Shown here one piece after another: positions 7,514 to 17,413 of a DNA stretch of 64,000 nt. Position 1 is the first letter of the stretch; each line of letters begins with the position of its first letter. The stretch lies in assembly GCF_024721175.1 (NCBI RefSeq), contig NZ_CP099399.1, positions 248,001-312,000 on the forward strand, read 5' to 3'. A model generated the notes under the pieces. It was given only the letters and a program-made list of their open reading frames with translations. It was not told where the DNA came from and ran no database searches. Source of the DNA: Rhizobium sp. Pop5. Lineage in GTDB: Bacteria; Pseudomonadota; Alphaproteobacteria; Rhizobiales; Rhizobiaceae. The position numbers were made by a program, and so were the translations under genes.

Positions 7514-9325
7514 TCAGGCCGCCGGGCTGGTAGCCCTAATATAGTTGCGCCAGCCGCCGAACTCGGTGATCTCTCGTCCACCGGCCACGGCATGTCCCTC
7601 GCAGAGAAATCCCGTGATGCAGGTTCCATCATTGAGGGTGATCTTGCCCACACCGAGCGGAGCCGGAATGTTCTGGACGAAGCGGGCGAATGCCGCCGGT
7701 GGCAGGGCCCAGACTTCAACTTCCACGCCATTGCCGGAAAAATCCGGAGCTCGCACGAGCCCCGGCTTGGGCGGGATCGTGCCATTGAGGGCAAAGAGCC
7801 GGTAGCTGCCATCCGTCCGGGCTGCTTTCAACTTGTATCCGCCCGCGCGCGTCAGTTCATGGTTCAGCGGCATATCCGTCAGATGCGCGCCGACGACCAC
7901 GATCGGAACGAAGTCATCAGCAGGAGGCATCACGCGGCTTGCCTCCGGCAGCGCGGCTTTGCGGTCCTTGCCCATGCCGGCCTCCGCCGCCCGGTGCATG
8001 GCGTCGGCGAAGGGCGCCATCGCATCGTCGGTGAAGGCGGGCCCCACCAGCATCACACCCGCAGGCAGATGGCCGCTGGCGTCAAAGCCGGCGGGTATGG
8101 CAATCGCCGCGCAGTCGAGCAAGTTGGCAAAGTTGGTATAACGGCCGAAATGGCTGTTCTTGACGATCGGGTCCGCCATCATTTCATCGACCGTATAGGT
8201 GGTCGGCGAGGTCGGCAACATAAGGATATCAGCCTTTTCCCATTCCTTCCGGGTCTTTTGACGCAATGCTTCGAGCTTGTATCTGCCTTCGAAAGCGTCG
8301 ACTGCGTCATAGGCTTTTGCTCCCTCGATGATGGTGCGAACCGTCGGGTCGAAGTTGGCGGCATTGGTGGCAAGAAAATCCTTCACCGCCGCCAGCCGTT
8401 CGGCGACCCAGGGGCCGTTGTAGAGGAGTTCGGCTGCCTGACGGAACGGTGCGTAGTCGAAGGCAACGATGGTGGCGCCGAGTGCGCGCGCTCTTTCGAT
8501 CGCGGCGTCATAGAGAGCTTCGACCTGCCTGTTGCCGAAGAATTCCCGCTCGGCTTCGTCGAGCACACCGATGCGCAGACCGGAGACGGGCAGGCTGGCG
8601 GCAACCGCCTTGCGCGAGAACGGATCGGCGGCATCGTAGCCGTCCATCACCTTGCGGATCGCGACGCCGTCGCCGACCGTTGGGGCAAAGACGGTGACGA
8701 CATCGACGCTGCGGCAGGCAGGCACCACCCCGACATTCGGCACCAGTCCCGGTGTCGGTTTGATGCCGACGAGATTGTTGAAAGCCGCCGGCACGCGACC
8801 GGAGCCGGCCGTGTCCGTGCCGAGCGCGAAGCTTGCCAAGCCCGAGGCAACGGCAACTGCCGAGCCGGAGCTCGATCCGCCCGACACATAGTTCTTGTCG
8901 AAGACCGAGCGCGGCGCGCCATAGGGCGAGCGCGTGCCGTTGAGGCCGGTCGCAAACTGGTCGAGATTGGTCTTGCCGATGACGATTGCGCCTGCGGCCC
9001 GCAGCCTCGCAACGACGGTTGCGTCCTTCTCCGGCTGGTAGGAAAAAGCAGGGCAGGCAGCTGTCGTCGGCAGGCCCGCCACGTCGATATTGTCCTTTAC
9101 CGCGAAGGGAATGCCCCAGAGCGGCAGGCTGTTCGGCTCGGGTGCGCGTTCCATCAGGGCGCGCGCTTCGGCCCGCAATGTGTCGTCGGCCGTCGGCGTG
9201 ATGAAAATCGCGGGATCCTCCGAGGCGGCGCGACGGGCAATAACGGTCTCGATAACGTCGAGCGGGCTTTTGCCGGCCTCATAGGCTGCGCGAAGGCTGG
9301 TCAGATCAAGAATGGTCGGCAGCAT
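7514..9325 (-). CDS. atzF: Allophanate hydrolase
   Basis: 603 aa, the usual length for two-domain AtzF/DUR1-type enzymes. The amidase-signature domain fills about residues 1-440 with the Ser-cisSer-Lys triad visible: Lys in PFAVKDNIDVAG, Ser in SGGSSSGSAVAVASG and Ser in GTDTAGSGRVPA. A C-terminal domain of about 120 residues follows (VVGAHLTDMPLNHEL). It hydrolyses allophanate to ammonia and CO2 in the cytoplasm. It begins 3 nt after the carboxylase stop and is the last gene of the riboswitch-controlled operon, completing nitrogen release from guanidine or urea. Confidence 0.95.
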   Translation of the reverse strand: MLPTILDLTSLRAAYEAGKSPLDVIETVIARRAASEDPAIFITPTADDTLRAEARALMERAPEPNSLPLWGIPFAVKDNIDVAGLPTTAACPAFSYQPEKDATVVARLRAAGAIVIGKTNLDQFATGLNGTRSPYGAPRSVFDKNYVSGGSSSGSAVAVASGLASFALGTDTAGSGRVPAAFNNLVGIKPTPGLVPNVGVVPACRSVDVVTVFAPTVGDGVAIRKVMDGYDAADPFSRKAVAASLPVSGLRIGVLDEAEREFFGNRQVEALYDAAIERARALGATIVAFDYAPFRQAAELLYNGPWVAERLAAVKDFLATNAANFDPTVRTIIEGAKAYDAVDAFEGRYKLEALRQKTRKEWEKADILMLPTSPTTYTVDEMMADPIVKNSHFGRYTNFANLLDCAAIAIPAGFDASGHLPAGVMLVGPAFTDDAMAPFADAMHRAAEAGMGKDRKAALPEASRVMPPADDFVPIVVVGAHLTDMPLNHELTRAGGYKLKAARTDGSYRLFALNGTIPPKPGLVRAPDFSGNGVEVEVWALPPAAFARFVQNIPAPLGVGKITLNDGTCITGFLCEGHAVAGGREITEFGGWRNYIRATSPAA

Positions 9326-9328
9326 GGG

Positions 9329-12300
9329 TCAGCACTCCTCCAGAACAACAATGATATCGCCCGCTTTGACGTTTCGTCCGGGGCCGGCGCGCAGGTCGCG
9401 GACACGGCCAGGCGCATGTGCGGTAACGTTGATTTCCATTTTCATGGATTCGATGATGGCAAGCGTATCACCGGCCGCAACCGGTGCGCCCGGTTCGACC
9501 AGCAGTTTCCAGATATTGCCGGGCACGGCGCTGGCAACGCCGAAGCAGCCTTCAGGAATGTCCCCATCCGGGCTTTCGCCGGAGCCTTCGTCGGTGACAA
9601 AGCTGTCCAGGCCCGCCTCCTTCCAGCGCTGGCGCTCGGCATCGAAGGCGGCCTGCTGGCGTGCCTTGAAGCTTCCGATCGAGGCGGCATTGGCCTGCAA
9701 TTCCTTCTCATAGGCGGCGTAGGAGAATTCCGCCTCTTCGATCCGGAGGGGATAGCCGCCATGCGGGAAGGCGCTGCGGGCTTCCGCCAATTCCTGATGG
9801 TCAACCGGGAAAAAACGGATCTGATCGAAAAAGTCCAGCAGCCACGGCTTGCCCCTGGCAAAGACCGGTGTCTGCCGCCAGGTGTTCCAGACCTGGATGG
9901 TGCGCCCGAAGAGCTGGTAGCCGCCGGGACCCTCCATGCCGTAGATGCACATATAGGCTCCGCCGATACCGACGGCATTTTCCGGCGTCCAGGTGCGGGC
10001 CGGATTGTATTTCGTCGTCACCAGCCTATGGCGCGGATCGACCGGTGTTGCCACCGGCGCACCGAGATAGACATCGCCGAGGCCAAGCACGAGATAGTTG
10101 GCATTGAAGACGATGTCGCGCACGGCCTGTTCGTCCGCCAGCCCGTTGATGCGGCGGATGAACTCGATGTTATCGGGGCACCAGGGCGCGTTCGGCCGCA
10201 CGAGTTCCTGATATTTGCGCATCGCAAGTTCCGCATCCGGGTCATTCCAGGAAAGCGGCAGATGCACGATACGGCTCGGGACCGTGACATCCTGTGCTGC
10301 CGGCAGGCTTGCCTCGATCTCGGCCAGCAAGCCGAGCAGGCGTTTGCGGGTCAGCGTCGTGCCATCGTAATGAATTTGCAGCGAACGGATGCCGGGCGTG
10401 AGATCGATGATGCCGGGCAGGCGCGCTCGCGAAACGGCCTGCATCAGCAGATGCACCCTGAGCCGCAGTGCAATATCGAGCGACATCGGCCCGTATTCGA
10501 CGAGCAGATTGTCATCTCCCTGGCGGCGGTAGACGACAGAGACCGGTCCGTCGTCGCGCTTGCCGACAACAGGCGACCCCGAGTCTTCCTTCGCCCGATG
10601 CACGACCGGGCCGGCAACCGGATCTTCGGCCCGCGTGACGGGATGAAAGCGGATACGATCACCTGGCTTGAACTGGCCCATCTTCCACTGTTCGTCGCGG
10701 GCGATGACCGCCGGGCAAACGAAGCCGCCGAGGCTTGGCCCATCCGGTCCGAGGATGATCGGCATGTCGCCGGTGAAATCGATCGCGCCGATCGCATAGG
10801 CATTGTCATGCAGATTGGACGGATGGAGCCCGGCCTCGCCGCCATCGCTGCGCGCCCATTTCGGCGCGGGGCCGATCAGGCGAACGCCGGTGCGAGCGCT
10901 GTTGAAATGCACCTCGTAACTGGTCGAGAACAGCGTCTCGATATCGCCGTCCTGGAAGAAATCAGGCGCGCCATGCGGACCGTAGACAAGGCCGACCTCC
11001 CATTCGCGCCTCAGCTCCGCCGGCTCGGTCGCCGGTTTCGGCGCTTCGGTTGCGGCCCGGCGAGCGAGATGAAGGACATGGCCGGTCTTCAGCGTGCCGG
11101 TGGCATTGCCGCCGAACTGGCCGAGGCCGAAGGTAGCACGCGAGCCGAGAACGACGGGAGCGGCAAAACCGCCGGCCGCGGCGAGATAGGCTCGCTGCCC
11201 CGGCCCTTCGATGCCGCCGATCGAGAGGAACTGGCCGGCGCGGATGGTGACGGCCTCGCCATGCGGCCGTTTTTCGCCGTCGACGCTCATCGCCATCCTG
11301 GCGCCGGCAAGGGCAACCACGGTATCGGTATGGAATTTTAGCACAGGTCCGGACACCGTCAGCTCAAGCGCTGCGACCGTGTCGCCATTACCGACGAGAC
11401 GGTTTGCATGGCGGAAGGAGCGCTCATCCATCGGGCCGCTCGGCGGCACACCGACATGCCAGAGGCCAAGCCGGCCGGGCAATTCCTGGATGCTGGATTG
11501 GGCGCCCGGTGCGATGACCTCGACAACGTCAGGCACGAAAGAAAAGTCGCGCAATGCTGTTGTCGCGACCTTGCCGCTGGCAAGAAGCTTGGAGCCGGCG
11601 ATGGCCCTGAGATAATCGAGATTGGTCTCGATGCCGGATATCGATGTTCCCGCAAGGGCCGCCTTCAGCTTTTCGATCGCCGCCGGACGATCCTCAGCGG
11701 AAACGATCACCTTGGCGAGCATGGGGTCGTAGAAGGGCGTCACCTCGGTGCCGGTCTCGATCCAGCGGTCGATACGCGCGTCTTCGGGAAAAACGACCTC
11801 GGTCAGCAGGCCGGCGCTCGGTCGGAAATCGGCGTGCGGCATCTCGGCATAGACGCGCACTTCAATCGCCGCTCCTTTAGCCTGCAGGGCTTCAGCGCCC
11901 GAGAGAACATCCTCACCCGCAGCCTGACGGATCATCCATTCGACGAGGTCGATATCGAAAACGGCTTCGGTGACGGGATGCTCGACCTGCAGACGGGTGT
12001 TGACCTCGAGGAAATAGAATTCCTCACGCTGGGGATCATAGATGAATTCGACGGTGCCGGCGGATTCGTAGGAGACCGCGGCTCCAAGATCGACGGCCGC
12101 CTTGTGCAGGCGGGCGCGGGTTGCTGCAGAAAGGCCGGGGGCGGGGTCTCCTCGACCACCTTCTGGTTCCGCCTTTGCAGCGAGCAGTCGCGCTCGCCGA
12201 GCGCGATGACCTTGCCTTTGCCATTGCCGAAGATCTGCACCTCGACATGGCGGGCTTCTGCCACGAAACGCTCGATATAGACGCGCGCATCCCCGAAACT

Positions 12301-12867
12301 TGCTCGCGCGGTGCGCTGCACGCTTTCGAAGGAGGCTTTCAGGCTTTCGGCATCGGCGCAGAGCTGCATGCCGATGCCGCCGCCGCCGGCCGTGCTTTTC
12401 AGCATGACGGGATAGCCGATCGTTTCTGCCGCCGCGAGTGCCTCATCGGTATTCGACAGCAGGCCGGTGCCGGGCAAAAGCGGCACGCCGCTCGCCTTGG
12501 CGAGTTCGCGTGCCGTATGTTTCAGGCCGAAGGCAGAGAGGTGCTCGGGCCGTGGCCCGATGAAGGCGATGCCTTCGGCGCCAAGACGCTCGGCGAAACC
12601 GATATTTTCCGACAGGAAGCCGTAGCCGGGATGTACAGCCTCTGCTCCTGTGGCCTTGCAGGCGGCGATCACGGCATCAACATTGAGATAGCTTTCGCTT
12701 GCAGGCGGCGGCCCAAGGCGGATCGCTTCATCGGCCATCAGGGCGGGCCTGGCGAATCGGTCGGCATCGGAATAGACGGCGACGGACGCAATACCCATTC
12801 GTCGCAGTGTTTTGATGACCCGGATGGCGATTTCGCCCCGGTTGGCGATCAGGACTGTCTTGAACAT
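9329..12867 (-). pseudogene. Urea/guanidine carboxylase, interrupted by a one-base frameshift
   Basis: Biotin-dependent carboxylase split into two frames: 11932-12867 encodes the start of the biotin carboxylase domain (FKTVLIANRGEIAIRVIKT, ATP-grasp KSTAGGGGIGMQ, GERDCSLQRRNQKVVEETP) and 9329-11935 the remainder (rest of the carboxylase domain, AHS1/AHS2-like carboxyltransferase domains, and a biotinyl domain with ESMKMEI near the C-terminus). Adding one base to the G run at 12143-12146 (C run on the coding strand) restores ETPAPGLSA and gives 1179 codons, normal for the family. The riboswitch and flanking DUF1989 genes favour guanidine over urea as substrate. It may be a real inactivating mutation or a homopolymer sequencing error; the intact remainder favours error or very recent loss. 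Confidence 0.9.
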
Positions 12868-12869
12868 GC

Positions 12870-13520
12870 TCAGTCCTCGCCATCCCAGATCAGCACCCGG
12901 ATCGGCGTCGGATCGAAGCCGTTGCAGGGATTGTTGATCTGCGGGCAGTTGGAAATGACGCAGAGCACGTCCATCTCCGCAATGAGTTCGACATAGTCGC
13001 CCGGCGCAGAAATGCCGTCGACGATGGTCATTTCGCCATTCGGTTTGATAGGCACGTTCATGAAAAAATTGATGTTCGGTACGATGTCGCGCTTTCCCAT
13101 GCCGTGTTTCGAGACTTCGAGCACGAAATTGTCGCGGCAGGCATGAAGGTATTTCGTACCGTGGCCGAAGCGCACGGTGTTGCTCTCGCAGGAGCAGGCG
13201 CCGGCGGACGTATCATGGCGGCCGCAGCTGTCGGCCGTCATGGTCAGCATGACATTGCCTTCATTCGACATGATCTTCGTGCCGATGCCGATATAGGCGG
13301 CACCCTGCATGCGCATCGTATCCTGATTGGAATAGCGCTCGGAGAAATCATCGGCACGGTAGAAGAGCGTGTCGATCGCCTGCTGGCCGAAACTGTCCTC
13401 GATGCGGATCGTTTGGCCTTTGCGCACGAGGCCCGACCAAGGGGCTTCGGCTGCGATGAAATGATCCTGCGCGGCATTCTGCAGGCTGCGGGCAGGCGAG
13501 GTCTGGATGAAATCGGACAT
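12870..13520 (-). CDS. Urea amidolyase-associated protein 2 (DUF1989), putative carboxyguanidine deiminase subunit
   Basis: 216 aa DUF1989 protein. Typical features: IRIEDSFGQQAIDTLFY near residue 45, a Cys-rich CGRHDTSAGACSCE near 110 and the late VLCVISNCPQINNPCNG. It lies 2 nt before the carboxylase start. In guanidine-responsive operons, paired DUF1989 proteins have been described as a heteromeric deiminase converting carboxyguanidine to allophanate. That role is transferred from the family; the conserved Cys/His residues suit a metal or nucleophile site. Confidence 0.88.
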   Translation of the reverse strand: MSDFIQTSPARSLQNAAQDHFIAAEAPWSGLVRKGQTIRIEDSFGQQAIDTLFYRADDFSERYSNQDTMRMQGAAYIGIGTKIMSNEGNVMLTMTADSCGRHDTSAGACSCESNTVRFGHGTKYLHACRDNFVLEVSKHGMGKRDIVPNINFFMNVPIKPNGEMTIVDGISAPGDYVELIAEMDVLCVISNCPQINNPCNGFDPTPIRVLIWDGED

Positions 13521-13530
13521 CGTCTTCTCC

Positions 13531-14352
13531 TCAAGTCCGCATCAGGGCATTGTTTTCAAAACCGCGCACGGCTTCGGCCGTTGCCGTGCGGCAAAGGTCA
13601 TCGGCCGCAGGGATTGCCGCCTTGTAGCGGGTGATGACAACAGGCTTCGGCTGGTAAGTGGGGTCCGGATCGAGCGGATGCGGGCAGTTGGAAAACCCGA
13701 CCAGCATGTCCATCTCGGCACGCAGCTCGACGTAATCGCCGCAGTTGGAGCGCTTGCCCTGCCAGCCGAAACCACCGGCCTCGGCCAGGCGAACCGGTGC
13801 GAAGAGATTGAGGATGCCGGGAATATCGCGCCTGTCGAGGCCGAGTTTGACCGCGACGAGGATCAGGTTGTCACGGGTGTTGCGCGTTTTCTCGCCGGGA
13901 TATTTCGCGGCGTTCGAGGCAGCCGTCGAGCCGCCCATCAGGCAATCATGGGCGCCGGAACTATCCTCTGCCATCGAGAACATGACGCGGCCCATATCGG
14001 AGAAAATCACACGCCCCTTGCCGAGCGCCGTCGTCCACTGGACCTTGGCGGTATCGACGAGATTGATCCGCTCGCTCGTATCGCCGGCATTCCAGGCGAC
14101 GAGCGCCACGGTGGAATTTCCTTCGCCCTGGTCGATGCGGATCGCTTCGCCGCGCATAAGCTTCGTCGACCAATACCAGCCGCCCGGGACGGTTTCCTGG
14201 TGGATGATAGCGGCGGCATCGATCACCGGCGCCGGCAGCGGGCTTGGGCCGGGCAGGGCCTTGGGGGCGAATTCCAGGCCCTTCCTTTGATGCTCCTCAT
14301 AGCGCGCGCGATTGGCAGCGATTTCTTCGGGTGCACGTCTCACATGCATCAT
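13531..14352 (-). CDS. Urea amidolyase-associated protein 1 (DUF1989), putative carboxyguanidine deiminase subunit
   Basis: 273 aa, the longer partner of the DUF1989 pair. Residues near 60-130 hold GGWYWSTKLMRGEAIRID and FSDMGRVMFSMAEDSSGAHD; the C-terminal part holds LVGFSNCPHPLDP. It overlaps the upstream ATPase gene by 4 nt and ends 10 nt before its partner, so the pair is co-translated. Expected to act between the carboxylase and allophanate hydrolase steps. Catalytic assignment is inferred from the family and from this operon's riboswitch. Confidence 0.87.
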   Translation of the reverse strand: MMHVRRAPEEIAANRARYEEHQRKGLEFAPKALPGPSPLPAPVIDAAAIIHQETVPGGWYWSTKLMRGEAIRIDQGEGNSTVALVAWNAGDTSERINLVDTAKVQWTTALGKGRVIFSDMGRVMFSMAEDSSGAHDCLMGGSTAASNAAKYPGEKTRNTRDNLILVAVKLGLDRRDIPGILNLFAPVRLAEAGGFGWQGKRSNCGDYVELRAEMDMLVGFSNCPHPLDPDPTYQPKPVVITRYKAAIPAADDLCRTATAEAVRGFENNALMRT

Positions 14353-15173
14353 GGCATTTCTCCTGACGATGCCAGGTCGTCCCGGCCATGCCCCAGCGAA
14401 GCGGCCGGGCCGTCCCGGTCGGGGCTGAAAATCGATGACTGGCCGGCAAGGCGCGGCGGCCAGATCGAAATATCCTTGGTGATGGTGGCGCCGTAGCGCT
14501 CCTTCTCTTCCGGCCGATCGCGGCGACGTTCGAAGGCGACGACGCGGCTTGCGAGCGTAAAGGCCTCGCGCATGTCGTGGGTGACCATGACGACGGTCAT
14601 CTGCGTTTCGTGCCAGAGCCGCTTCATCAGCGTGTGGATTTCGGCGCGAATGCCGGGATCGAGCGCGCCGAAGGGCTCGTCGAGCAGCAGCACCTTCGGC
14701 TTCATGATGAGCGCCTGGGCGAGCGCAAGGCGCTGCTGCATGCCCCCGGAAAGCTGCGCCGGATATTTGCTCTCCGAACCGGCGAGTCCAACGTCGGCGA
14801 TCAGTTCGCGTGCTTCCTCTATGGCGTTGCGGCGCGCAGCGCCGAAAAGCTTGGCCTTGTAGCGCGCCGCGGAAAATTCCTTGCCGAGCAGCACATTGCC
14901 GAGCACCGTCAGATGCGGGAACACGGAATAGCGCTGGAAGACGACGCCGCGGTCCGGTCCCGGCTCCGACGGCAGAGGCTCGCCGTCGAGCAGGATCTTG
15001 CCCTTCGTCGGCTGCTCCTGGCCGAGCAGCATGCGCAGGAAGGTGGTCTTGCCGCAGCCCGACGGGCCGACAAGGGCGACGAAGGCACGCGAGGCGACGG
15101 TCAAGGACACGTTTTCGAGCACGATCTGGTCGCCATATTCCTTCCAGACCTTTTCGATCTTCAGTTCGCTCAT
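14349..15173 (-). CDS. ABC transporter ATP-binding protein (guanidine operon)
   Basis: 274 aa ATPase with Walker A GPSGCGKTT near residue 40, Q-loop VVFQRYSVFPHLT, signature LSGGMQQRLALAQAL, Walker B LLLDEPFGALDP and H-switch MVTHDMRE. After about residue 215 there is an extension beyond the core fold, as in ATPases linked to urea carboxylase operons. It overlaps both neighbours by 4 nt. It powers uptake of the operon's substrate with the permease at 15170-15982 and binding protein at 16046-17119. Confidence 0.92.
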   Translation of the reverse strand: MSELKIEKVWKEYGDQIVLENVSLTVASRAFVALVGPSGCGKTTFLRMLLGQEQPTKGKILLDGEPLPSEPGPDRGVVFQRYSVFPHLTVLGNVLLGKEFSAARYKAKLFGAARRNAIEEARELIADVGLAGSESKYPAQLSGGMQQRLALAQALIMKPKVLLLDEPFGALDPGIRAEIHTLMKRLWHETQMTVVMVTHDMREAFTLASRVVAFERRRDRPEEKERYGATITKDISIWPPRLAGQSSIFSPDRDGPAASLGHGRDDLASSGEMP

Positions 15174-15982
15174 GCCTGCTTCTCCAGCTCCGACCAGGGG
15201 AAGACGGCGATGCGCAGGCGATCGAGCAGGGCGTTCATGACCACCGCAAGCAGGGTGATCCAGACGACATAGGGAAAGATGATATCCATCGAGAGATAGC
15301 GGCGGACGAGGAAGATGCGATAGCCGAGGCCGGAGTCAGAAGAGATCGCTTCGGCCGCGATCAGGAACAGCCAGGCCGGGCCGAGCTGCAATCTGAGGCA
15401 GGTGATCAGCCGCGGCAGGATCTGCGGCAGCACGACACGCAGGCCGATCTGCCAGGAGGAGCCACCAAGCGTCTCGGCCTTGACGATCTGCTCACGCGGC
15501 AATTCCAGCGCCTTCAACGCCAGGTCACGGATCATCGTCGGCGCGACACCGATGACGATGAGGGCAATCTTCGACGTCTCGCCAAGGCCCATGACGATGA
15601 ACAGGATTGGCAGCAGCGCCAGTGGGGGCACCATGGAAATGACGGCGATGAAGGGGGCGAGCAGCGCCCTGAGATAGGGCAGCATGCCAATCAGCATCCC
15701 GATAACCAGCGCAATCGTCGTCGAAATGCCGAGGCCGGCAAGCAGGCGGACCAAGCTCGCGCCCGTATCCGACCAGAGCAGGAACTCGCCGGTGCGTTGG
15801 TCGGCGACGAAGGCCAGGCGGTTGATCGCATCGGCAAAGCCGGCAAGGCTCGGCAGAAGCTTGTCATTGGCGTTATCAGCCAGTCGCGCGGCCGAGCCGA
15901 AGGCATAGGCAAGGGCGAGCAGCACGAAGGGCAGCAGCATCAAGGCGAACTGCGCCCCCGGCTCGGCCTCGTGTTGATCCAA
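15170..15982 (-). CDS. ABC transporter permease (guanidine operon)
   Basis: 270 aa membrane protein with about six hydrophobic segments and the BPD_transp_1 cytoplasmic loop (LKALELPREQIVKAETLGG, residues about 160-180). Start is uncertain: the longest frame begins with TTG at 15982, and an in-frame ATG at 15940 would still keep the first membrane segment. It overlaps the ATPase start by 4 nt. Partner of the binding protein 63 nt upstream. Confidence 0.87.
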   Translation of the reverse strand: MDQHEAEPGAQFALMLLPFVLLALAYAFGSAARLADNANDKLLPSLAGFADAINRLAFVADQRTGEFLLWSDTGASLVRLLAGLGISTTIALVIGMLIGMLPYLRALLAPFIAVISMVPPLALLPILFIVMGLGETSKIALIVIGVAPTMIRDLALKALELPREQIVKAETLGGSSWQIGLRVVLPQILPRLITCLRLQLGPAWLFLIAAEAISSDSGLGYRIFLVRRYLSMDIIFPYVVWITLLAVVMNALLDRLRIAVFPWSELEKQA

Positions 15983-16045
15983 CGCATGGGAAATGCTCCG
16001 CTGATGAAGGGGAGGAGGCTCGGATGAACCGCGCCTCCGTTGCGA

Positions 16046-17119
16046 TCAGAGCGAACCGTCTGCGGCTGCCTTCATGTAGGTCTCTGTGAAGCGCAACTTC
16101 ACGTTGGCGGTATCGCCCAGCACCTTGCCGTCGGGCATTTCGATGCCGATGACGTCCGCAGACGGCGCGCCATTGCCGAGCAGGCCCTTCTCGAACAGGA
16201 AGTTGCGCACCAGATCCATGGTCTTCGGCAGGCCAGGAGAGGCGGTGAAGGCAACGGCATCGGCCGGCTTGTCGAAGAGCTTGGTGGCGGCAAGCTGGGC
16301 TTCGAAGCCGGCAAGATCGGTGCCCGAAGCCGAACCCATGGCCTCGCGGGCTGCCTTGCCCTCGGCGGTGTTGGCCCGCAGCAGTGCGGCGGTCTCATAC
16401 CAGATGCCGGCAAGCGCCTTGCCGAAGTTCGGATTGTCCTTCAGTACGCCGCTATTGGCGACCATCAGGTCGATGATCTCGCCCGGCACCTGCGAGCTGT
16501 CGAAGACCTTCTTGGCCGTGGGATCTTCAAGGATGGTGGAAACCAGCGGGTTCCAGGTGACGACGGCTGTGACGTCAGGCGTCTTGTAGGCTGCGACCAT
16601 GTCCGCGTCTGATGTGTTGACCACCTTCACGTCGCGCTCCGTCAGCTTGATGCTTTCGAGTGCGCGGGCAAGCAGATAGTGCGAGACGGAGAATTCGACG
16701 AGATTGACGTTCTGGCCCTTGATATCGGCCAGGCTCGCCTTGTCCTTAAGGATGACGGCGTCGTTGCCGTTCGAAAAGTCACCGACGATCACCGCCGTCG
16801 TATCGACGCCGCCGGCCGCCGGGATCGACAACCCGTCCATGTTGGTCAGCGTCACCGCATCGAATGCGCCTGCCGTGTACTGGTTCATCGACTCGACGTA
16901 GTCGTTGAACTGCGTGACCTCGATCTTGATGCCGTATTTGTCGGCCCATTTCTTGACGATGCCGTGGTCAGCCGCATAGCCCCAAGGCATCCAACCGACA
17001 TATATGGACCAGGCGACCTTGAAATCAGTCTTCGCTTCAGCCTTCGCAACGGAAGCGAGTCCAAACGCCAACGACACCGCCAGCGCTGTGGTGGAAACAA
17101 TCTTCGAAAAAGTCTGCAT
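16046..17119 (-). CDS. ABC transporter substrate-binding protein, urea-carboxylase-region type
   Basis: 357 aa periplasmic protein. The ATG at 17119 is chosen because AAGGGGAA lies just upstream and a signal peptide follows (ALAVSLAFGLASVAKAEA). Mature sequence starts KTDFKVAWSIYVGWMPWGYA and fits the NMT1/TauA-like binding proteins found in urea-carboxylase operons. First gene after the guanidine-I riboswitch at 17182-17301; it should deliver guanidine or a close analogue to the permease. A longer in-frame extension upstream lies inside the riboswitch and is not coding. Confidence 0.9.
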   Translation of the reverse strand: MQTFSKIVSTTALAVSLAFGLASVAKAEAKTDFKVAWSIYVGWMPWGYAADHGIVKKWADKYGIKIEVTQFNDYVESMNQYTAGAFDAVTLTNMDGLSIPAAGGVDTTAVIVGDFSNGNDAVILKDKASLADIKGQNVNLVEFSVSHYLLARALESIKLTERDVKVVNTSDADMVAAYKTPDVTAVVTWNPLVSTILEDPTAKKVFDSSQVPGEIIDLMVANSGVLKDNPNFGKALAGIWYETAALLRANTAEGKAAREAMGSASGTDLAGFEAQLAATKLFDKPADAVAFTASPGLPKTMDLVRNFLFEKGLLGNGAPSADVIGIEMPDGKVLGDTANVKLRFTETYMKAAADGSL

Positions 17120-17144
17120 TGAAATTCCCCTTCTGCTTTTCTTC

Positions 17145-17181
17145 AAAAGGGATCGGCAATGACCATCGTGCCACCAATCCC
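17145..17181 (-). terminator. Intrinsic terminator acting as riboswitch expression platform
   Basis: On the minus strand GGGATTGG (17181-17174) pairs with CCGATCCC (17156-17149) including one G-U pair, followed directly by TTTT (17148-17145). The 5' arm begins where the riboswitch P1 3' strand (GCCAA) ends, so ligand-stabilised P1 would compete with the terminator. This fits a transcriptional ON switch. Confidence 0.75.
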
Positions 17182-17301
17182 TTGGCTTACGAGGTCTCCC
17201 GGGCTTTTGTCCCGCCGTGCACCCGGCGGGATTTCTCCCCACCGGTGGTGGCTCTCGGACCAGCCGCACTTCAGAAAAGCGCCGGAACCCTAGCCACCAA
17301 C
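17182..17301 (-). ncRNA. ykkC / guanidine-I riboswitch
   Basis: The minus strand shows the highly conserved ykkC blocks in order and spacing: GGCTAGGGTTCCGG (about 17294-17281), GGCTGGTCCGAGAG (about 17264-17251) and CGGGACAAAAGCCCGGGAGA near the 3' end (about 17215-17195). P1 can form from TTGGTGGC at the 5' side and GCCAA at the 3' side. This class binds guanidinium and turns on guanidine export or degradation genes. Here it precedes the transporter/carboxylase/allophanate hydrolase operon and sits directly upstream of a terminator hairpin. Confidence 0.95.
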
Positions 17302-17331
17302 TCATCACATGCGGTGCAAGAGGTGTGCCAC

Positions 17332-17337
17332 ATTATA
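17332..17337 (-). promoter_or_regulatory. Candidate -10 element for the guanidine operon
   Basis: The minus strand carries TATAAT at 17337-17332, about 30 nt upstream of the first conserved riboswitch block, which is the right place for a leader start. No good TTGACA match is seen at 16-18 bp upstream, so the promoter is only a candidate. Confidence 0.45.
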
Positions 17338-17413
17338 AGTCATTGATTTATCTATCAGCGGTTCATCGATGGATTAGTACTGTGTACACTCTGCAGCAAT
17401 TGCTCAATTTTTG

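Noticed and set aside
7484..11341. 1285-codon plus-strand open frame
   Set aside because: It lies antisense to allophanate hydrolase and the carboxylase, whose motifs are unmistakable. The frame shows no family sequence and is a product of GC-rich codon use.
9329..12867. Two separate carboxylase genes
   Set aside because: One added base fuses both frames into a protein of normal length and continuous biotin-carboxylase sequence, so they are one interrupted gene.
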